47,862 nucleotides of DNA from Halomonas sp. NO4 (lineage in GTDB: Bacteria; Pseudomonadota; Gammaproteobacteria; Pseudomonadales; Halomonadaceae): assembly GCF_010994375.1 (NCBI RefSeq), contig NZ_WHMA01000022.1:1-47862 (forward strand). Reading direction: 5' to 3'. A model generated the notes under the pieces. The model did no database searches. It was given only the letters and a program-made list of their open reading frames with translations, and was not told the DNA's origin. Positions within the stretch are counted from its first letter, which is position 1. The number at the start of each line of letters is the position of its first letter. The translations under genes were made by a program, and so were the position numbers. Of the stretch, positions 45,360 to 47,862 are shown piece by piece.

Positions 45360-46142
45360 TTACAGCTGAGCCAGGCGCGCCAGCATTTCGTCGCTGGTCT
45401 GGACCGCCTTGCTGTTGATTTCGTAGGCCCGTTGGGTCTGGATCATGCTGACCATCTCCTCCACCACGTTGACGTTGGAGGTTTCGACATAGCCTTGGGA
45501 GAGGCGCCCCGCCCCGTTCATGCCGGGCATGGTTTCGTTGCGCGGTCCCGACGAGGTCGTCTCGACGTAGAGGTTGCCGCCGATGCTCTCGAGCCCCGTG
45601 GGATTGACGAAGGTGGAGATGGTGACCTGACCCACTTCCTGCGACTGGTTGTTGCCCGGCTGACGCACCGACACCACGCCGTCTTCGCCGATCGAGAGGG
45701 AAAGGGCGTTGTCGGGAATGATGATGGCCGGCTCCAGCGGATAGCCGTTGGCGTTGACCATCTGGCCATTCTCGTTGAGCTGGAAGCTGCCATCGCGGGT
45801 GTAGGCGGTGGAGCCATCCGGCATCAGCACCTGGAAGAAGCCGTTGCCGTTGATCGCCAGGTCGCGCGAGTTGCCGGTGTTTTCCAGCCCCCCCTGGGTG
45901 TGCAGGCGCTCGGTGGCCACGGGGCGCACGCCGGTACCGACCTGCATGCCGGATGGCAGGCGATTCTGCACGTCGTTCTGGGCACCGGGCTGGCGCAGGT
46001 TCTGGTAGAGCAGGTCTTCGAAGACGGCCCGCGACCGCTTGAAGCCATTGGTGCTGACGTTGGCCAGGTTGTTGGAAATGACGTCGAGCTTGACCTGCTG
46101 GGATTCCAGGCCGGTCTTGGCGGTCCAGAGTGACTTGATCAT
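45360..46142 (-). CDS. flgG: flagellar distal rod protein FlgG
   Basis: A 260-residue distal rod protein. N-terminus [20 protein letters not shown], then [20 protein letters not shown], the centre [20 protein letters not shown], and C-terminus [20 protein letters not shown] are diagnostic. Length matches the highly conserved family length of about 260. AGAGGA precedes the ATG. Between flgF and flgH in the usual order. Confidence 0.98.
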   Translation of the reverse strand: MIKSLWTAKTGLESQQVKLDVISNNLANVSTNGFKRSRAVFEDLLYQNLRQPGAQNDVQNRLPSGMQVGTGVRPVATERLHTQGGLENTGNSRDLAINGNGFFQVLMPDGSTAYTRDGSFQLNENGQMVNANGYPLEPAIIIPDNALSLSIGEDGVVSVRQPGNNQSQEVGQVTISTFVNPTGLESIGGNLYVETTSSGPRNETMPGMNGAGRLSQGYVETSNVNVVEEMVSMIQTQRAYEINSKAVQTSDEMLARLAQL

Positions 46143-46170
46143 GTTCTAGGTTCCTCTTGCGTGGGCCGCA

Positions 46171-46929
46171 TCAGCCCTGGATGGACAGCAGGCCGTTGGC
46201 GCGCTGGGCGTTCTCGTCGGCGGTGCTGACCACTTTCATCTGCATCTCGTAGCGCCGCGCCACGTCCAGCATGGAGACCATGGCTTCCACGGCGCTGACG
46301 TTGCTGCCTTCCAGCGAACCACTGGCCACCCGGGCATTCTCGTCCGCCGGCAGCGCTGCTACGTTGCCTTCCGCGTTCGGCGGGGCACGGAACAGGCCGT
46401 CCTCCCCCCGTACCAGGCCGTTTTCGCCAGGCGTGACGAGCTTGAGCCGGCCGACGTCGACCAGCGCATCGGGGTCCTGCCCTTCGCCGATGGCGCTGAG
46501 CGTGCCGTCGGCGCCAACCGAGACGCTGGAGCCCAGCGGCACGATGATCGGGCCATTCGCACCGATCACCGGCCGCCCATTGATCTGCACTACACCGTTG
46601 CCATCGACCTGCAGGTCACCGCGCCGGGTGTAGGCCTCTCCCCCGTCGTCCGCCTGCACTGCCAGCCAGGCGTTGCCTTCCGGCGCCACGTCGAGGTCAC
46701 GCCCGGTGCGCTGCACGGGGCCCTGGGAAAAGTCGGTGCCCGGCGTGCTGGCCGCCACCGACACCCGGGTGGCATGGGCCGCCTCCCCCTGCACGGGCAC
46801 CGCGCGCATGGCATGCAGCTGCGCGCGGAAGCCGGCCGTGGAGACGTTGGAAAGGTTGTGGCTGACCACCGCCTGCTGGTCCATGCTCTGCTTGGCGCCG
46901 CTCATGGCGGTATAGAGGATGCGATCCAT
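46171..46929 (-). CDS. flgF: flagellar proximal rod protein FlgF
   Basis: A 252-residue rod protein. MDRILYTAMSGAKQSMDQQA then VVSHNLSNVSTAGFRAQLHA, and the C-terminal SAVEAMVSMLDVARRYEMQM are the family signatures. GGGAG precedes the ATG. It follows flgE after 27 nt on the same strand. Confidence 0.97.
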   Translation of the reverse strand: MDRILYTAMSGAKQSMDQQAVVSHNLSNVSTAGFRAQLHAMRAVPVQGEAAHATRVSVAASTPGTDFSQGPVQRTGRDLDVAPEGNAWLAVQADDGGEAYTRRGDLQVDGNGVVQINGRPVIGANGPIIVPLGSSVSVGADGTLSAIGEGQDPDALVDVGRLKLVTPGENGLVRGEDGLFRAPPNAEGNVAALPADENARVASGSLEGSNVSAVEAMVSMLDVARRYEMQMKVVSTADENAQRANGLLSIQG

Positions 46930-46956
46930 GGCTGGGACTCCCGTCTCGACTCAGGC

Positions 46957-47803
46957 TTAGCGCAGGTTGATGGCAGTCTGCAGGAGCTCGTCCTGAGTCT
47001 TGATGGTCTGGGAGTTGGCCTGATAGGCGCGCTGGGCTACGATCATGTCGACCAGTTCGCGGGCCATGTCCACGTTGGAGGTCTCCACCGCACCCGACAC
47101 CACGCCACCGAACACCCCGGTACCCGGCTCGCCGACGAGTTCCGGGCCGGATTCGACGCTCGCCGTCCAGGCATTGTCACCGGCCGGCGTCAGCCCTTCC
47201 TCGTTGCGGAAGTTCACCAGGGCGATCTGGCCGGCCGGGCGCGACTGCTCGTTGGAGTAGTTGCGCATGATGGTGCCATCGTCTTCGATTGTGATGCCCA
47301 CCATCGTGCCGGAGGTGTAGCCGTTCTGAGTCAGGGTACTGGTCGTGGAGGTATTGCCGAACTGGGTAGTGCCAGCGAGATTGACCTGAACAGCAAGTGC
47401 TTGGGCATCACCACCCAGTGGGGTATTGGCATTGCTGGCGAAATTCAGGTCATAGGTAGTAGTGCCTGCAGTACCACCAACGGCCTGCAAAGTACCGTTA
47501 TTATCGAACTCAACGGTCGTATCGTTAGCCGGATCGTAGAAGCCATCCATGCTGACTTTTACATTCCAAGTATTCGGCTCGGCCGTTGGCGTCAGGGGAG
47601 TAGAGCCTGCGGGCGGTGTAGCACCGGAACTGGCGCCACCAGCATCATAATAATCCGTGCCGTCAAAATATACGGCATTGCCATTCACATCGGTGAATAT
47701 CTCTGATCCAGCAGGAGCAGGGTCAGTGCCTACTGGCGCTCCGAGAGTTGCCTGCGCCTTCTCATAGTAAACCGTAATGTTCCTGGGGTTACCCAAAGAG
47801 TCA
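46957..47803 (-). pseudogene. flgE: flagellar hook protein FlgE, 3' part only (5' part disrupted or outside)
   Basis: The minus-strand frame encodes about 280 residues of a hook protein: DSLGNPRNITVYYEKAQA, WNVKVSMDGFYDPAND, AQIALVNFRNEEGL-type segments, and the C-terminal VDMARELVDMIVAQRAYQAN then SQTIKTQDELLQTAINLR. The conserved family sequence should continue upstream of DSLGN, but the match stops at 47802-47803 and an in-frame TGA appears at 47820-47818, leaving 59 bases of unrelated sequence to the window edge. No start codon is available. Either an insertion sequence interrupts the gene or the assembly joins unrelated sequence here. The central part (about 47330-47800) is more A/T-rich. 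Confidence 0.85.
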
Positions 47804-47862
47804 GGTTCTTCGTCACTTCATGTGGATTTGGCCTGATCGAGCAGGCGCCCCACGGGGCTGCC
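47804..47862. mobile_element. probable insertion-sequence end inside flgE
   Basis: Where flgE similarity ends, the plus strand begins GGTTCTTCGTCACTTCATGT at 47804. A GG-T-TCTTCG start followed by a GTGGAT-type segment resembles ISL3-family terminal repeats, recalled by pattern only. Only 59 bases are visible, so neither a transposase nor the other end can be checked. Confidence 0.45.

Noticed and set aside
1..47862. CRISPR array, tRNA or rRNA genes
   Set aside because: No regularly spaced repeats beyond the short ones listed and no recognisable tRNA or rRNA sequence was seen.

Overview
The window is a large chemotaxis and flagellar biosynthesis locus from a GC-rich gammaproteobacterium. Gene order (fliE divergent from fliFGHIJK, then fliLMNOPQR, and flgEFGHIJKL as a block), protein sequences and GC content fit Halomonadaceae (Halomonas-like) best; this is an inference without database comparison.

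Layout. Positions 1-1.7 kb are a decayed mobile zone: a small repeat, two copies of the tail of a Y1-type transposase, and an intact type II toxin-antitoxin pair between them. From 1.7 to 11.5 kb is a filament module: a 1171-residue TPR/OGT-like glycosyltransferase with a methyltransferase-like tail, two divergent flagellin genes of different type, and two consecutive fliD cap genes. From 11.6 to 17.0 kb is a four-gene envelope operon (two lipoproteins, one of them LpoB-like, and two exported proteins, one CsgG/FlgT-like). From 17.0 to 26.2 kb is a sensory block on the minus strand: a dCACHE chemoreceptor, an orphan MotB-like protein, two GGDEF-EAL proteins and an Aer-like redox chemoreceptor. 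From 26.4 to 38.9 kb come flaG, fliE, and the long colinear fliFGHIJK-LMNOPQR run. From 38.9 to 47.8 kb, on the minus strand, are flgL, K, J, I, H, G, F and the 3' part of flgE. The flgE reading frame stops abruptly near 47803, where the sequence changes to what looks like the end of an insertion sequence.

How it works together. fliE to fliR encode the basal body, C-ring and export gate; flgE-L encode rod, rings, hook and hook-filament junction; the flagellins plus FliD build the filament, and the glycosyltransferase beside fliC is the likely flagellin modification enzyme. I find nine sites fitting the flagellar sigma-28 (FliA) promoter, all with the same spacing (TAAA or variant, 15 nt, GCCGATAN or variant). 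They stand before both flagellins, both fliD genes, flaG, flgK, the two chemoreceptors and, most interestingly, the four-gene envelope operon. That makes the envelope operon a candidate member of the late flagellar regulon and the best candidate for an undescribed system here.

Limits: everything is read by eye. Family calls for core flagellar genes are safe; calls for the envelope operon, the variable flagellin domain, the degenerate FkbM-like domain and the IS ends are inferential. No tRNA, rRNA or CRISPR was seen.
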